64,000 bases of DNA from Pseudomonas bubulae (GCF_900618535.1 NZ_UYJA01000004.1:372001-436000); one strand, 5' to 3'. Positions 35,436 through 44,895 are shown, counted from the first letter of the stretch. Notes: generated by a model from the sequence alone, not told the origin. Numbers and translations are program-made.

Positions 35436-37715
35436 ATGCTCAATACGCTGCGCAAGATCGTCCAGGAAGTTAACTCCGCCAAGGATCTCAAGGCGGCGTT
35501 GGGGATTATTGTGTTGCGCGTCAAAGAGGCCATGAGCAGCCAGGTCTGCTCGGTCTATTTGCTTGATCCAGAGACCAACCGCTTTGTCCTGATGGCCACC
35601 GAGGGCTTGAACAAGCGCTCGATCGGCAAAGTCAGCATGGCGCCCAACGAAGGCCTTGTCGGCCTTGTGGGCACCCGTGAAGAGCCTCTGAACCTCGAAA
35701 ACGCCGCCGATCACCCGCGCTATCGCTACTTTGCCGAAACCGGAGAGGAGCGTTATGCCTCTTTCCTGGGCGCGCCGATCATCCACCACCGGCGCGTGGT
35801 CGGGGTCCTGGTCATTCAGCAAAAGGAGCGCCGTCAGTTCGACGAAGGTGAAGAAGCCTTCCTGGTGACCATGAGCGCCCAGTTGGCCGGGGTTATTGCC
35901 CACGCCGAAGCCACGGGTTCGATTCGTGGCCTGGGCCGTCAGGGCAAGGGCATCCAGGAAGCCAAGTTCGTCGGCGTACCGGGTTCGCCGGGCGCTGCCG
36001 TGGGTACCGCCGTGGTGATGCTGCCACCCGCGGATCTGGATGTGGTGCCCGACAAGACCATCACCGATATCCCCGCCGAAATTGCGTTGTTCAAGACCGC
36101 CCTGGAAGGCGTGCGCAACGATATGCGCGCGGTGTCCAAGAAACTCGCCACCCAGTTGCGCCCCGAAGAACAGGCATTGTTCGACGTGTACCTGATGATG
36201 CTCGACGATGCGTCGCTGGGCAGCGAAGTCAAAAATGTCATCAAGACCGGTCAATGGGCCCAGGGCGCGCTGCGCCAGGTCGTGACCGATCACGTCAACC
36301 GTTTCGAACTGATGGACGACGACTACCTGCGTGAGCGGGCGTCGGATGTGCGTGACCTTGGCCGTCGTCTGCTGGCCTATTTGCAGCATGATCGCCAGCA
36401 AACCATGGTCTACCCGGACAACACCATTCTGGTCAGCGAAGAGCTGACGGCCACCATGCTCGGTGAAGTGCCCGAAGGCAAGCTGGCAGGCCTGGTGTCG
36501 GTACTGGGTTCGGGCAACTCCCACGTTGCCATCCTGGCCCGCGCCATGGGTATCCCGACGGCGATGGGCGTGGTCGACCTGCCGTACTCCAGGGTCGACG
36601 GCATCCAGATGATCGTCGACGGCTACCACGGCGAGGTCTATACCAACCCCAGCGAAGTGCTGCGCAAGCAATACGCCGAGGTGGTCGAGGAAGAGCGCCA
36701 GCTGTCCCTGGGGCTTGATGCCCTGCGCGAGCTACCCTGCATCACCCCTGACGGGCATCGCATGCCGCTGTGGGTCAATACCGGCCTGCTGGCCGATGTG
36801 GCGCGAGCACAACAGCGTGGCGCTGAAGGCGTAGGTCTGTACCGCACCGAAGTGCCGTTCATGATCAACCAGCGCTTTCCCAGCGAAAAGGAGCAGCTGG
36901 CGATTTATCGCGAGCAATTATCTGCCTTCCATCCGCAACCGGTGACCATGCGCAGCCTGGACATCGGCGGCGACAAGTCACTGTCTTACTTCCCGATCAA
37001 GGAAGAAAACCCGTTCCTGGGCTGGCGCGGGATTCGCGTGACCCTCGACCACCCTGAAATCTTTCTGGTGCAGGCCCGGGCCATGCTCAAGGCCAGTGAA
37101 GGCCTGAACAACCTGCGTATCTTGCTGCCGATGATCTCGGGCACCCACGAACTCGAAGAAGCCCTGCACCTGCTGCACCGCGCCTGGGGTGAAGTGCGCG
37201 ACGAAGGCACCGACGTGCCGATGCCGCCTATTGGGGTGATGATCGAAATCCCGGCTGCGGTTTATCAGACCAAGGAGCTGGCCCGTCAGGTCGACTTTCT
37301 GTCGGTGGGTTCCAACGATTTGACCCAGTATCTGCTCGCTGTGGACCGCAACAACCCACGCGTGGCGGACTTGTACGACTATCTGCACCCGGCGGTGCTG
37401 CAGGCCCTGCAGTCGGTGGTGCGTGACGCCCATGCCGAAGGCAAGCCGGCGAGCATCTGTGGAGAAATGGCCGGTGACCCGGCGGCGGCGATCTTGTTGA
37501 TGGCGATGGGCTTTGACAGCCTGTCGATGAACGCCACCAACTTGCCGAAAGTGAAATGGATGCTGCGTCAGGTCAGCCTGAGTCGCGCCAAGGAACTGCT
37601 GGCCGAAGTGATGACCATCGACAACCCGCAGGTCATTCGCAGCACCATTCAACTGGCGCTGAAAAACATGGGCCTGACCCGCATGATGAACCCGGCGGCG
37701 ATCAAGCCTTACTGA
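35436..37715 (+). CDS. ptsP: Phosphoenolpyruvate-protein phosphotransferase PtsP (EI-Ntr)
   Basis: This is the first enzyme of the nitrogen PTS, passing phosphate from PEP to NPr. The 759 residues comprise an N-terminal GAF domain (about 5-160) that senses glutamine/2-oxoglutarate in homologues, a PEP-utiliser N domain, the phospho-His domain with H363 in GSGNSHVAILARAMG, and the PEP-binding TIM barrel with GLYRTEVPFM, MRSLDIGGDKSL, DFLSVGSNDLTQYLLAVDRNN and a Cys in ASICGEMAGDP. All catalytic positions are present. It is probably cotranscribed with rppH. Confidence 0.96.
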   Translation: MLNTLRKIVQEVNSAKDLKAALGIIVLRVKEAMSSQVCSVYLLDPETNRFVLMATEGLNKRSIGKVSMAPNEGLVGLVGTREEPLNLENAADHPRYRYFAETGEERYASFLGAPIIHHRRVVGVLVIQQKERRQFDEGEEAFLVTMSAQLAGVIAHAEATGSIRGLGRQGKGIQEAKFVGVPGSPGAAVGTAVVMLPPADLDVVPDKTITDIPAEIALFKTALEGVRNDMRAVSKKLATQLRPEEQALFDVYLMMLDDASLGSEVKNVIKTGQWAQGALRQVVTDHVNRFELMDDDYLRERASDVRDLGRRLLAYLQHDRQQTMVYPDNTILVSEELTATMLGEVPEGKLAGLVSVLGSGNSHVAILARAMGIPTAMGVVDLPYSRVDGIQMIVDGYHGEVYTNPSEVLRKQYAEVVEEERQLSLGLDALRELPCITPDGHRMPLWVNTGLLADVARAQQRGAEGVGLYRTEVPFMINQRFPSEKEQLAIYREQLSAFHPQPVTMRSLDIGGDKSLSYFPIKEENPFLGWRGIRVTLDHPEIFLVQARAMLKASEGLNNLRILLPMISGTHELEEALHLLHRAWGEVRDEGTDVPMPPIGVMIEIPAAVYQTKELARQVDFLSVGSNDLTQYLLAVDRNNPRVADLYDYLHPAVLQALQSVVRDAHAEGKPASICGEMAGDPAAAILLMAMGFDSLSMNATNLPKVKWMLRQVSLSRAKELLAEVMTIDNPQVIRSTIQLALKNMGLTRMMNPAAIKPY

Positions 37716-37722
37716 AAAGCGT

Positions 37723-37765
37723 CCTCACCCTAACCCTCTCCCGGAGGGAGAGGGTTGGGGTGAGG
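37723..37765. repeat. Long palindrome, CCTCACCC...GGGTGAGG type
   Basis: CCTCACCCTAACCCTCTCC is followed at once by its near-perfect reverse complement, making a 43-base palindrome eight bases after the ptsP stop. The core CCCTCTCCCGGAGGGAGAGG recurs at 60862-60884. It could act as a bidirectional terminator hairpin, but there is no T run, and the sequence looks like an interspersed repeat. Confidence 0.85.
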
Positions 37766-37772
37766 GCTAGCG

Positions 37773-38519
37773 TCACACCGCCAGCCTTACCTCTCCCAAC
37801 CGCCCCCCATGCGGCCCGAAGCTGTGCTCCACCATCACCCTTGACCCGTCTGCATTCACAATAAGCGCGGTGCTGGCACGGGTGCCATAGCTGGGGCTGG
37901 TGATAAACACACTCGACAGCAGACTCTCCGTGGCCAGACCTACGCCGGTGTCCGGCAGTTCGCTGAACGGGGCCGTCTGCGGGTCCTTGAGCAACGCCAG
38001 CAGCGCTTGTGGCTGCGGGTTGTCCAGCACCTCGGCCAGCGCGGCCTTGGCTTTGAGCAGTTTGGGCCACGGCGTATCCAGCCCGCCGTTGGACAAACCA
38101 TAAATCCCCGCGCTCAGCGGTTGCGGCGCCAGTTCCCCGGAATTGAAATGCCAGAGCTGATCTGCGGTGCCCAACAGCAGATTAAAACCGGCATAGTCGA
38201 CAGAACGTCGGCCTACCTGGGTGAAATACTCGGCAATTGACTGGTGGCCGGTGAGAAAGTCTGCCACCAGCTCGCCCCGTGAGCGCCGTGAAGGCGGCTT
38301 GTGCGGTTCGCGGATATTGGTCAGGGCCGCAAAGCGTCCATCGGCGCCGATGCCCAGCCAGGTTCCTCCCGCTTCAAGGTCGCGCCCGGCATATACCTGT
38401 GGCGCATTGGCCCACTGCGCCAGGGGTTTGGCGGGGCGGGCATAGAATTCATCGCGGTTGGCCGCAACGACCAAAGGCTGTGCATGGCCGGGGCGCCAGG
38501 CGAAGACAATCAGACACAT
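37773..38519 (-). CDS. NRDE/TANGO2 family protein
   Basis: The 248-residue protein begins MCLIVFAWRPGHAQPLVVAANRDEF, containing the NRDE motif and the N-terminal cysteine that mark the family (DUF833, eukaryotic TANGO2). Internal motifs are GGTWLGIGADGRFAALTNIRE and GLSNGGLDTPWPK. The Cys at position 2 resembles an N-terminal nucleophile hydrolase arrangement, but no reaction is established; haem trafficking has been proposed for some relatives. It is convergent with ptsP. Confidence 0.88.
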   Translation of the reverse strand: MCLIVFAWRPGHAQPLVVAANRDEFYARPAKPLAQWANAPQVYAGRDLEAGGTWLGIGADGRFAALTNIREPHKPPSRRSRGELVADFLTGHQSIAEYFTQVGRRSVDYAGFNLLLGTADQLWHFNSGELAPQPLSAGIYGLSNGGLDTPWPKLLKAKAALAEVLDNPQPQALLALLKDPQTAPFSELPDTGVGLATESLLSSVFITSPSYGTRASTALIVNADGSRVMVEHSFGPHGGRLGEVRLAV

Positions 38520-38649
38520 GGGCAGTCCTTAATGTTTTTTTAACCACACTACTTATAGATTGCTCGGGCGGCTCGCGCCATACCGTGCAGCGCAGTGGAG
38601 CCAAAGCCCTTGCTCCGTTACCATGCGGATCAAATTTGGGGGGGGCGTC

Positions 38650-39432
38650 ATGGAATTTCTGCTCTATCTGGTACTGGGAGGTTTTGCGGGGGTGCTGGCC
38701 GGGCTGTTCGGGGTCGGCGGCGGGTTGATCATCGTGCCGGTGCTGGTGTTCAGCTTCACCTTGCAGGGTTTTGACAGCGAGGTGCTGACCCATCTGGCCG
38801 TTGGCACGTCACTGGCCACGATCATTTTTACCTCGATCAACTCGATTCGCGAGCACCATCGAAAAGGCGCCGTGCGCTGGCCTCTGGTGCTCTGGATGAC
38901 GCTGGGCATCCTGATCGGTGCGGGCATCGGTGCGTTAACCGCAGAAGCCATTGCCGGCCCCCACTTGCAGAAAATCATCGGTGTGTTCGCCGTGGTGATC
39001 GCCATTCAGATGGCCCTGGGCTTGCAACCCAAGGCCACTGGCACGGTACCTGGCAAGGTCGGGCTGACCCTGGCCGGTACGGTGATTGGCTGGGCTTCGG
39101 CGATTTTCGGCATCGGCGGCGGCTCGCTGACCGTGCCATTTCTGAGCTGGCGTAGCGTGCCGATGCAGCAGGCCGTGGCCACGTCGTCAGCCTGCGGGCT
39201 GCCGATTGCACTGGCAGGTGCAGCAAGTTTCATGATCATTGGCTGGCACAACCCCGACCTGCCCGCGCATAGTCTCGGTTTTGTCTACCTGCCCGCGCTG
39301 CTCGGGATCGCCCTGACCAGCATGTTTTTCGCCCGTTTCGGTGCGCGACTGGCCCACAAGCTCTCGCCACGCCTGCTGAAACGGCTGTTTGCCGCACTGT
39401 TGTTCTGTGTCGGCTTGAGTTTCCTGATCTAA
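38650..39432 (+). CDS. TauE/SafE family membrane transporter (sulfite exporter-like)
   Basis: This 260-residue inner-membrane protein has seven or eight hydrophobic segments and the duplicated family motif G-x-GGG: GLFGVGGGLIIVP near the N terminus and IFGIGGGSLTVPFL in the second half. Members export sulfite, sulfoacetate or related anions, but the substrate here is unknown. ATG at 38650 has a run of G just upstream as the ribosome site. It is 12 bases before lgt on the same strand, an arrangement also found in P. aeruginosa. Confidence 0.9.
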   Translation: MEFLLYLVLGGFAGVLAGLFGVGGGLIIVPVLVFSFTLQGFDSEVLTHLAVGTSLATIIFTSINSIREHHRKGAVRWPLVLWMTLGILIGAGIGALTAEAIAGPHLQKIIGVFAVVIAIQMALGLQPKATGTVPGKVGLTLAGTVIGWASAIFGIGGGSLTVPFLSWRSVPMQQAVATSSACGLPIALAGAASFMIIGWHNPDLPAHSLGFVYLPALLGIALTSMFFARFGARLAHKLSPRLLKRLFAALLFCVGLSFLI

Positions 39433-39444
39433 CAAGGAGTCGCA

Positions 39445-40248
39445 ATGCTGCCTTACCCGCAGATTGATCCGGTGGCACTGGCCATCGGCCCGCTGAAAAT
39501 CCATTGGTACGGCTTGATGTACCTGATCGGCATTGGCGCTGCCTGGCTGATCCTGTCACGCCGCCTCAACCGCTTCGACCCGACCTGGACCAAGGAGAAA
39601 CTCTCCGACCTGGTGTTCTGGGTGGCCATGGGCGTGATTGTCGGCGGGCGCCTGGGCTATGTGCTGTTTTACGACCTGAGCGCCTATATCGCCAACCCGC
39701 TGCTGATTTTTGAAGTGTGGAAAGGCGGCATGGCATTTCATGGCGGCTTGATCGGCGTGATGCTGGCGGTGTGGGGTTTTGGCAAGCGCAACGGCAAGTC
39801 ATTCTTCCAGATCATGGACTTTATCGCCCCTGTAGTGCCCATTGGCCTGGGTGCAGGGCGCATCGGCAACTTTATCAACGCCGAACTGTGGGGCAAGGCC
39901 AGCGATGTGCCGTGGGCGATGATCTTCCCTACCGACCCACAACAACTGGCGCGTCATCCGTCGCAGCTTTACCAGTTCGCCCTCGAAGGTGTGGCACTCT
40001 TCCTGATTCTTTGGCTGTACTCGCGCAAACCCCGTCCAACCATGGCGGTTTCCGGGATGTTCGCCCTGTTCTACGGCATCTTCCGCTTTATCGTCGAATT
40101 CGTCCGTGTGCCGGATGCCCAATTGGGTTATCTCGCGTTCGGCTGGGTGACGATGGGGCAAATTCTCTGTATCCCGATGATCGCGGGCGGCCTGTTCCTG
40201 ATCTGGTGGGCTTACCACCGCGATCCAGCGGCTCAAAAAGCTGCGTAA
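39445..40248 (+). CDS. lgt: Prolipoprotein diacylglyceryl transferase
   Basis: This integral membrane enzyme transfers a diacylglyceryl group to the lipobox cysteine, the first step in lipoprotein maturation. The 267 residues have seven membrane segments, [29 protein letters not shown] and the signature [22 protein letters not shown] precedes the ATG. It lies between the TauE-like gene and thyA, all on the plus strand, the conserved lgt-thyA pair of gammaproteobacteria. Confidence 0.97.
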   Translation: MLPYPQIDPVALAIGPLKIHWYGLMYLIGIGAAWLILSRRLNRFDPTWTKEKLSDLVFWVAMGVIVGGRLGYVLFYDLSAYIANPLLIFEVWKGGMAFHGGLIGVMLAVWGFGKRNGKSFFQIMDFIAPVVPIGLGAGRIGNFINAELWGKASDVPWAMIFPTDPQQLARHPSQLYQFALEGVALFLILWLYSRKPRPTMAVSGMFALFYGIFRFIVEFVRVPDAQLGYLAFGWVTMGQILCIPMIAGGLFLIWWAYHRDPAAQKAA

Positions 40249-40260
40249 TACATTCGGATG

Positions 40261-40281
40261 GCGGGGCTTATAAAGCCCCGC
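40261..40281. repeat. Hairpin between lgt and thyA
   Basis: GCGGGGCTT and AAGCCCCGC flank a three-base loop (ATA with partial pairing), forming a perfect stem 20 bases before the thyA start. No T run follows, so it is more likely a transcript-processing or attenuating structure than a full terminator. Confidence 0.6.
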
Positions 40282-40301
40282 ATTCAAACGGTAGGAAAAC
40301 C

Positions 40302-41273
40302 ATGAAGCAATATCTCGACCTCGTTGCCAACGTCATTAAAAACGGCACCCTGCAAGCCAACCGTACCGGCGTAAAAACCATCAGCCTGCCCGGCGCCATG
40401 CTGCGCTATGACCTCAAGGAAGGCTTCCCGGCCATCACCACCCGGCGCATGGCGTTCAAATCGGCTATTGGCGAGATGTGCGGTTTCTTGCGCCCGGTCA
40501 ATAGCGCTGCAGACTTCCGCGCACTGGGTTGCAAGGTGTGGGACCAGAACGCCAACGAAAACGCCCAGTGGCTGGCCAACCCGTTCCGTCAGGGCGAAGA
40601 CGACCTTGGCGAGATCTACGGTGTGCAATGGCGCAAATGGCCGGCCTACAAGCAAGTTGATCGCAGCAATGTGGCCGCTATCGAGTTGTGCCTGAGCCAG
40701 GGTTATCGCCAGATTGCCGAAGGCGAAGAAGACGGCCAGGCCTATGTGGTGCTGTACAAGGCCATCGACCAGGTACGCCAGTGCGTCGACACCATCATCA
40801 ATGACCCGGGCAGCCGCCGTATCCTGTTCCACGGCTGGAACTGCGCCCAGCTCGACGAAATGGCCCTGCCACCGTGCCACCTGCTGTACCAGTTCCACCC
40901 GAATGTCGAGACCAGGGAGATTTCCCTGACCCTCTACATCCGCTCCAACGATCTGGGCCTGGGGACACCGTTCAACCTGACCGAAGGCGCTGCGCTGCTG
41001 AGCCTGATCGGCCGCCTGACCGGCTATACACCACGCTGGTTCACCTACTTTATCGGCGATGCCCACGTGTACGAAAACCACTTGGACATGCTTAACGAGC
41101 AGCTCACCCGCGAACCGTTCCCGATGCCCAAACTGGTAATCTCGGACCGCGTACCGGAATTCGCCAAGACCGGCGTGTACCAGCCGGAGTGGCTGGGCAT
41201 GATCGAGCCGGGCGACTTCAGCCTCGAAGGCTACCAGCACCACGCGCCAATGACCGCGCCAATGGCGGTGTAA
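40302..41273 (+). CDS. thyA: Thymidylate synthase (long form)
   Basis: The enzyme methylates dUMP to dTMP using methylene-THF. It has 323 residues, against 264 in E. coli. The start [23 protein letters not shown], the paired arginines in [13 protein letters not shown], catalytic C192 in [12 protein letters not shown] and the folate-site C terminus [11 protein letters not shown] are present. The extra length lies mainly around residues 85-160 ([33 protein letters not shown]). The nucleotide-loop Cys-Asp of E. coli (RSCD) reads RSND here. ATG at 40302 has TAGGAAAA upstream; the long open frame before it overlaps lgt out of frame. Confidence 0.95.
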   Translation: MKQYLDLVANVIKNGTLQANRTGVKTISLPGAMLRYDLKEGFPAITTRRMAFKSAIGEMCGFLRPVNSAADFRALGCKVWDQNANENAQWLANPFRQGEDDLGEIYGVQWRKWPAYKQVDRSNVAAIELCLSQGYRQIAEGEEDGQAYVVLYKAIDQVRQCVDTIINDPGSRRILFHGWNCAQLDEMALPPCHLLYQFHPNVETREISLTLYIRSNDLGLGTPFNLTEGAALLSLIGRLTGYTPRWFTYFIGDAHVYENHLDMLNEQLTREPFPMPKLVISDRVPEFAKTGVYQPEWLGMIEPGDFSLEGYQHHAPMTAPMAV

Positions 41274-41280
41274 TGCCAAA

Positions 41281-41307
41281 GCCTGTGGCCGTTGCCACAG
41301 GCTGTTT
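41281..41307 (+). terminator. Terminator-like hairpin after thyA
   Basis: GCCTGTGGC (41281-41289) and GCCACAGGC (41294-41302) form a nine-base-pair stem with a CGTT loop, followed by TGTTTC. It lies between the convergent thyA and fumarylacetoacetate-hydrolase-family genes and may serve both. Confidence 0.75.
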
Positions 41308-41324
41308 CAATTGCCAGGCCCGGA

Positions 41325-41990
41325 CTAACGAACGCGGCTCTCGAAGCGGCTAACGCCCGTCAGCTCCAGCACCAGCTCATCGCCCACATTCAGTGGGCCG
41401 ACGCCCACCGGTGTGCCAGTCATGATCACATCACCGGCTTGTAGCGAGAAGCACGCAGCCATGTGCTGGATCATCGGTACGATCGGGTTGAGCATCAGGG
41501 CGCTATTACCGTCCTGACGCACTTCGCCATTGATGGTCAAACGAATGCCGATATCGGCCAGGTCAGCAAAAGTGCTGCTCTGTACGAAAGGAGCCAGCAC
41601 ACAGGCGCCATCGAACGACTTGGCAATTTCCCACGGCAGGCCTTTGCCTTTGAGCTCGGCCTGTTTGTCGCGCAGGGTCAGGTCCAGGCCAGGGGCAAAA
41701 CCGGAGATCGCATCCAGCACTTCTTCGGCGCTCGGGTTGTTCGACAGGGGCTTGCCGATCAGTACCGAAATTTCGGCTTCGTAATGCACCGAACCGCGCT
41801 CGGTGGGGATCGCAAAGCCGCCTTCCAGTGGCACGACACAACTGCCCGGTTTGATGAAGAGCAGGGGCTCGGTCGGGATCGGGTTGTCCAGCTCTTTGGC
41901 GTGCTCGGCATAGTTGCGGCCGATGCACACCACTTTACCGATGGGAAAGTGGATCCGGGTACCGTCGACATACTGGTGCTGATAGCTCAT
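41325..41990 (-). CDS. Fumarylacetoacetate hydrolase family protein (acylpyruvase/FAHD1-like)
   Basis: The 221-residue metal-dependent enzyme cleaves or decarboxylates acylpyruvates or oxaloacetate in characterised relatives (YcgM, FAHD1). Motifs are KVVCIGRNYAEHAKEL, PLLFIKPGSCVV, the metal ligands in VHYEAEISVLIG with a later Asp in GLDLTLRD, and GDVIMTGTPVGVGPL at the C terminus. It follows the FAD-linked dehydrogenase gene by 31 bases on the same strand, so a 2-oxo or 2-hydroxy acid clean-up operon is plausible. Confidence 0.9.
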   Translation of the reverse strand: MSYQHQYVDGTRIHFPIGKVVCIGRNYAEHAKELDNPIPTEPLLFIKPGSCVVPLEGGFAIPTERGSVHYEAEISVLIGKPLSNNPSAEEVLDAISGFAPGLDLTLRDKQAELKGKGLPWEIAKSFDGACVLAPFVQSSTFADLADIGIRLTINGEVRQDGNSALMLNPIVPMIQHMAACFSLQAGDVIMTGTPVGVGPLNVGDELVLELTGVSRFESRVR

Positions 41991-42021
41991 GGACAGACTC
42001 CGCTATTGAATACCGTTAACT

Positions 42022-43416
42022 TTAAACCGCAAAAATCTTGCCGGGGTTCATGATGCCTTTAGGGTCGAACACGGCCTTGAGCGCTTTCATGTACTCGATC
42101 TCAACCGGCGAACGGCTGTAGGTCAGGTAGTCACGCTTGGTCATGCCCACGCCATGCTCGGCAGAGATCGAGCCGTTGTATTTCTCAACGGTTTCAAACA
42201 CCCACTTGTTCACCGTCGCGCACTTGGCGAAGAACTCATCCTTGCTCAGGTTTTCGGGCTTGAGGATGTTTAGATGCAGGTTGCCGTCGCCAATGTGGCC
42301 GAACCAGACAATTTCGAAATCCGGGTAGTGTTCGCCGACGATCGCGTCAATTTCTTTCAAAAAGGCCGGGACTTTTGACACGGTGACCGAAATGTCGTTT
42401 TTGTATGGCGTCCAGTGGGAAATGGTCTCCGAGATGTACTCGCGCAGTTTCCACAGGTTCTGCAGTTGGGTTTCGCTCTGGCTCATCACGCCATCAAGTA
42501 CCCAGCCTTCTTCCATGCAGTGCTCGAAGGTTTCCAGGGCCGCATTGGCAACCTCTTCAGTGGTCGCCTCGAATTCCAGCAGCGCATAGAACGGACAGTC
42601 GGTTTCAAACGGGGAAGGCACGTCGCCACGCCCCATGACCTTGGCCAGCGCCTTGTCGGAGAAGAACTCGAAAGCCGTCAGATCGAGCTTGTTCTGGAAG
42701 GCGTGCAGCACCGGCATGATCGAATCGAAATCTGCCGTGCCCAACACCATCGCCGTCAGATTTTTCGGCGCACGGTCCAGGCGCATGGTGGCTTCCACCA
42801 CAAAGCCCAGGGTGCCTTCGGCACCGATAAACAGCTGGCGCATGTCATAGCCGGTGGCGTTCTTGATCAGGTCCTTGTTGAGCTCCAGCACATCGCCCTT
42901 GCCGGTGACCACTTTCATGCCGGCCACCCAGTTACGGGTCATGCCGTAGCGAATCACCTTGATGCCGCCGGCATTGGTGCCGATATTGCCGCCAATCTGG
43001 CTGGAGCCAGCCGAAGCGAAGTCCACCGGATAGTACAGGCCGTTTTCTTCGGCCAGGTTCTGCAGATGCTCGGTGACCACCCCAGGCTGGCAGACCACAG
43101 TACGGTCGGTCAGGTTGATGTCCAGCACCTGATTCATGTAGTCGAACGACACCACTACTTCGCCATTGGCGGCCACGGCAGCAGCGGACAGGCCGGTACG
43201 GCCACCCGACGGTACCAGTGCCACGTCATGGGCGTTGGCCCACAGCACGATGGCCTGCACCTGCTCGGTGGTTTTCGGGAACACAATGGCCAACGGGGCG
43301 GGAGCGAAATGCTTGGTCCAGTCCTTGCCGTAAGCATTAAGGGAGTCAGCGTCGGTCAAAACCTTGCCAGGCTCTACCAGGGTCTTCAGCTCATCAATCA
43401 AGGCAGGATGGGTCAT
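42022..43416 (-). CDS. FAD-binding 2-hydroxyacid dehydrogenase, probably D-2-hydroxyglutarate dehydrogenase
   Basis: The 464-residue flavoprotein has an N-terminal PCMH/VAO FAD domain (AIVFPKTTEQVQAIVLWANA, VALVPSGGRTGLSAAAV, GGNIGTNAGGIKVIRYGMTRN) and a GlcD-type C-terminal domain (WFGHIGDGNLHLNI, SAEHGVGMTKRDYL). It oxidises a D-2-hydroxy acid and passes electrons to a carrier. Being divergent from serA points to D-2-hydroxyglutarate dehydrogenase: in P. stutzeri the neighbouring pair was shown to couple SerA's 2-oxoglutarate reduction to recycling of D-2-hydroxyglutarate. D-lactate or glycolate dehydrogenase are alternatives. ATG at 43416 matches homologues. Confidence 0.88.
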   Translation of the reverse strand: MTHPALIDELKTLVEPGKVLTDADSLNAYGKDWTKHFAPAPLAIVFPKTTEQVQAIVLWANAHDVALVPSGGRTGLSAAAVAANGEVVVSFDYMNQVLDINLTDRTVVCQPGVVTEHLQNLAEENGLYYPVDFASAGSSQIGGNIGTNAGGIKVIRYGMTRNWVAGMKVVTGKGDVLELNKDLIKNATGYDMRQLFIGAEGTLGFVVEATMRLDRAPKNLTAMVLGTADFDSIMPVLHAFQNKLDLTAFEFFSDKALAKVMGRGDVPSPFETDCPFYALLEFEATTEEVANAALETFEHCMEEGWVLDGVMSQSETQLQNLWKLREYISETISHWTPYKNDISVTVSKVPAFLKEIDAIVGEHYPDFEIVWFGHIGDGNLHLNILKPENLSKDEFFAKCATVNKWVFETVEKYNGSISAEHGVGMTKRDYLTYSRSPVEIEYMKALKAVFDPKGIMNPGKIFAV

Positions 43417-43492
43417 CAACAGAACTCTCGAACAATTCATGGTCATCCTGAGAACGCTTCACGTCGCAGGAATGGGTGTTTAGCGGGGCGCT

Positions 43493-43504
43493 TATGCTAG
43501 CATA
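43493..43504. promoter_or_regulatory. Perfect palindrome in the serA divergent promoter region
   Basis: TATGCTAGCATA is a 12-base perfect dyad centred between the D-2-hydroxyacid dehydrogenase and serA starts. It overlaps a plausible -10 (TATGCT) on either strand. Whether it is an operator or just a promoter element cannot be decided from sequence. Confidence 0.4.
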
Positions 43505-43622
43505 CGACCCCCCCGCAGAATCGAGCCACAGGACGATTCTCGGGGCCGGTTTTCACGCCGGCCAGGTCAGCTCGCGCTGTCCATTCCCTGCCATTTTTTC
43601 TCTGGGACACAGGTTTACGCAG

Positions 43623-44852
43623 ATGAGCAAGACTTCTCTCGATAAGAGCAAGATCAAGTTCCTTCTTTTGGAAGGCGTCCACCAATCCGCTGTTGAAGTG
43701 CTCAAATCCGCCGGGTACACCAGCATTGAGTACATCACCAGTTCCTTGCCTGAAGCCCAGCTGAAGGAAAAGATCGCTGATGCCCACTTTATCGGCATCC
43801 GTTCTCGTACCCAGCTGACCGAAGAAGTGTTCGATTGCGCCAAGAAACTGGTCGCCGTTGGTTGTTTCTGCATCGGCACCAACCAGGTCGACCTCAACGC
43901 TGCTCGCGAACGCGGTATCGCTGTTTTCAACGCCCCTTACTCCAACACCCGTTCGGTGGCCGAGTTGGTGCTGGCTGAAGCGATCCTGTTGTTGCGTGGC
44001 ATCCCTGAGAAAAACGCTTCCTGCCACCGTGGCGGCTGGATCAAAAGCGCAGCCAACTCCTTCGAAATCCGCGGCAAAAAGCTGGGTATCGTGGGTTACG
44101 GCTCGATCGGTACTCAGCTGTCGGTTCTGGCTGAAGGTCTGGGCATGCAGGTGTTCTTCTACGACACCGTGACCAAGCTGCCATTGGGCAACGCCACCCA
44201 GGTCGGCAATCTGCACGAACTGTTGGGCATGTCCGACATCGTCACCTTGCACGTACCGGAAACCGCAGCCACCCAGTGGATGATCGGCGAGAAAGAAATC
44301 CGTGCCATTAAAAAGGGCGGCATTCTGATCAACGCCGCTCGCGGCACCGTGGTTGAGCTGGACGCCCTGGCTGACGCAATCAAGGACAAGCACCTGATCG
44401 GCGCCGCCATCGACGTGTTCCCGGTTGAGCCGCGCTCCAACGACGACGTGTTCGAAAGCCCGCTGCGTGGCCTGGACAACGTGATCCTGACCCCGCACAT
44501 CGGCGGTTCTACCGCTGAAGCGCAAGCCAACATCGGTCTGGAAGTGGCAGAAAAACTGGTCAAGTACAGCGACAACGGTACCTCGGTATCGTCCGTGAAC
44601 TTCCCGGAAGTGGCCCTGCCGGCCCACCCTGGCAAGCACCGTCTGCTGCACATCCACCAGAACATCCCGGGCGTGATGAGCGAGATCAACAAGATCTTCG
44701 CCGAAAACGGGATCAACATCTCCGGCCAATTCCTGCAAACCAACGAGAAAGTTGGCTATGTAGTGATCGACGTCGACGCCGAGTCTTCGGACCTGGCGCA
44801 AGAGAAGCTGCAGACCATCAACGGCACTATTCGCTGCCGCGTGTTGTTCTAA
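43623..44852 (+). CDS. serA: D-3-phosphoglycerate dehydrogenase
   Basis: This is the first enzyme of serine synthesis. The 409 residues (E. coli 410) have FIGIRSRTQLTEEV, the NAD-binding KKLGIVGYGSIGTQLSVLAEGLG, catalytic Arg in NAARGTVVELDAL, a His in LTPHIGGSTAEAQ and a C-terminal ACT domain (GVMSEINKIFAENGINISGQFL) that binds serine for feedback inhibition. ATG at 43623 gives the family N terminus MSKTSLDKSKIKFLLLEGVH; the longer upstream frame is non-homologous. The divergent partner may re-oxidise the D-2-hydroxyglutarate SerA can produce. Confidence 0.97.
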   Translation: MSKTSLDKSKIKFLLLEGVHQSAVEVLKSAGYTSIEYITSSLPEAQLKEKIADAHFIGIRSRTQLTEEVFDCAKKLVAVGCFCIGTNQVDLNAARERGIAVFNAPYSNTRSVAELVLAEAILLLRGIPEKNASCHRGGWIKSAANSFEIRGKKLGIVGYGSIGTQLSVLAEGLGMQVFFYDTVTKLPLGNATQVGNLHELLGMSDIVTLHVPETAATQWMIGEKEIRAIKKGGILINAARGTVVELDALADAIKDKHLIGAAIDVFPVEPRSNDDVFESPLRGLDNVILTPHIGGSTAEAQANIGLEVAEKLVKYSDNGTSVSSVNFPEVALPAHPGKHRLLHIHQNIPGVMSEINKIFAENGINISGQFLQTNEKVGYVVIDVDAESSDLAQEKLQTINGTIRCRVLF

Positions 44853-44864
44853 ACGCCTCTCACT

Positions 44865-44895
44865 AAAAAGGGAGACCCTCGGGTCTCCCTTTTTT
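44865..44895. terminator. Bidirectional Rho-independent terminator after serA
   Basis: AAAAAGGGAGACCC and GGGTCTCCCTTTTT pair with a TC-centred loop and have A and T runs on the two sides, so the hairpin can end both serA and the convergent DUF4399 gene. Confidence 0.93.

Noticed and set aside
39717-40301. Long open frame running through lgt into thyA
   Set aside because: The part before 40302 is out of frame with lgt and has no homology. The ThyA family N terminus starts at 40302 with its own ribosome site.
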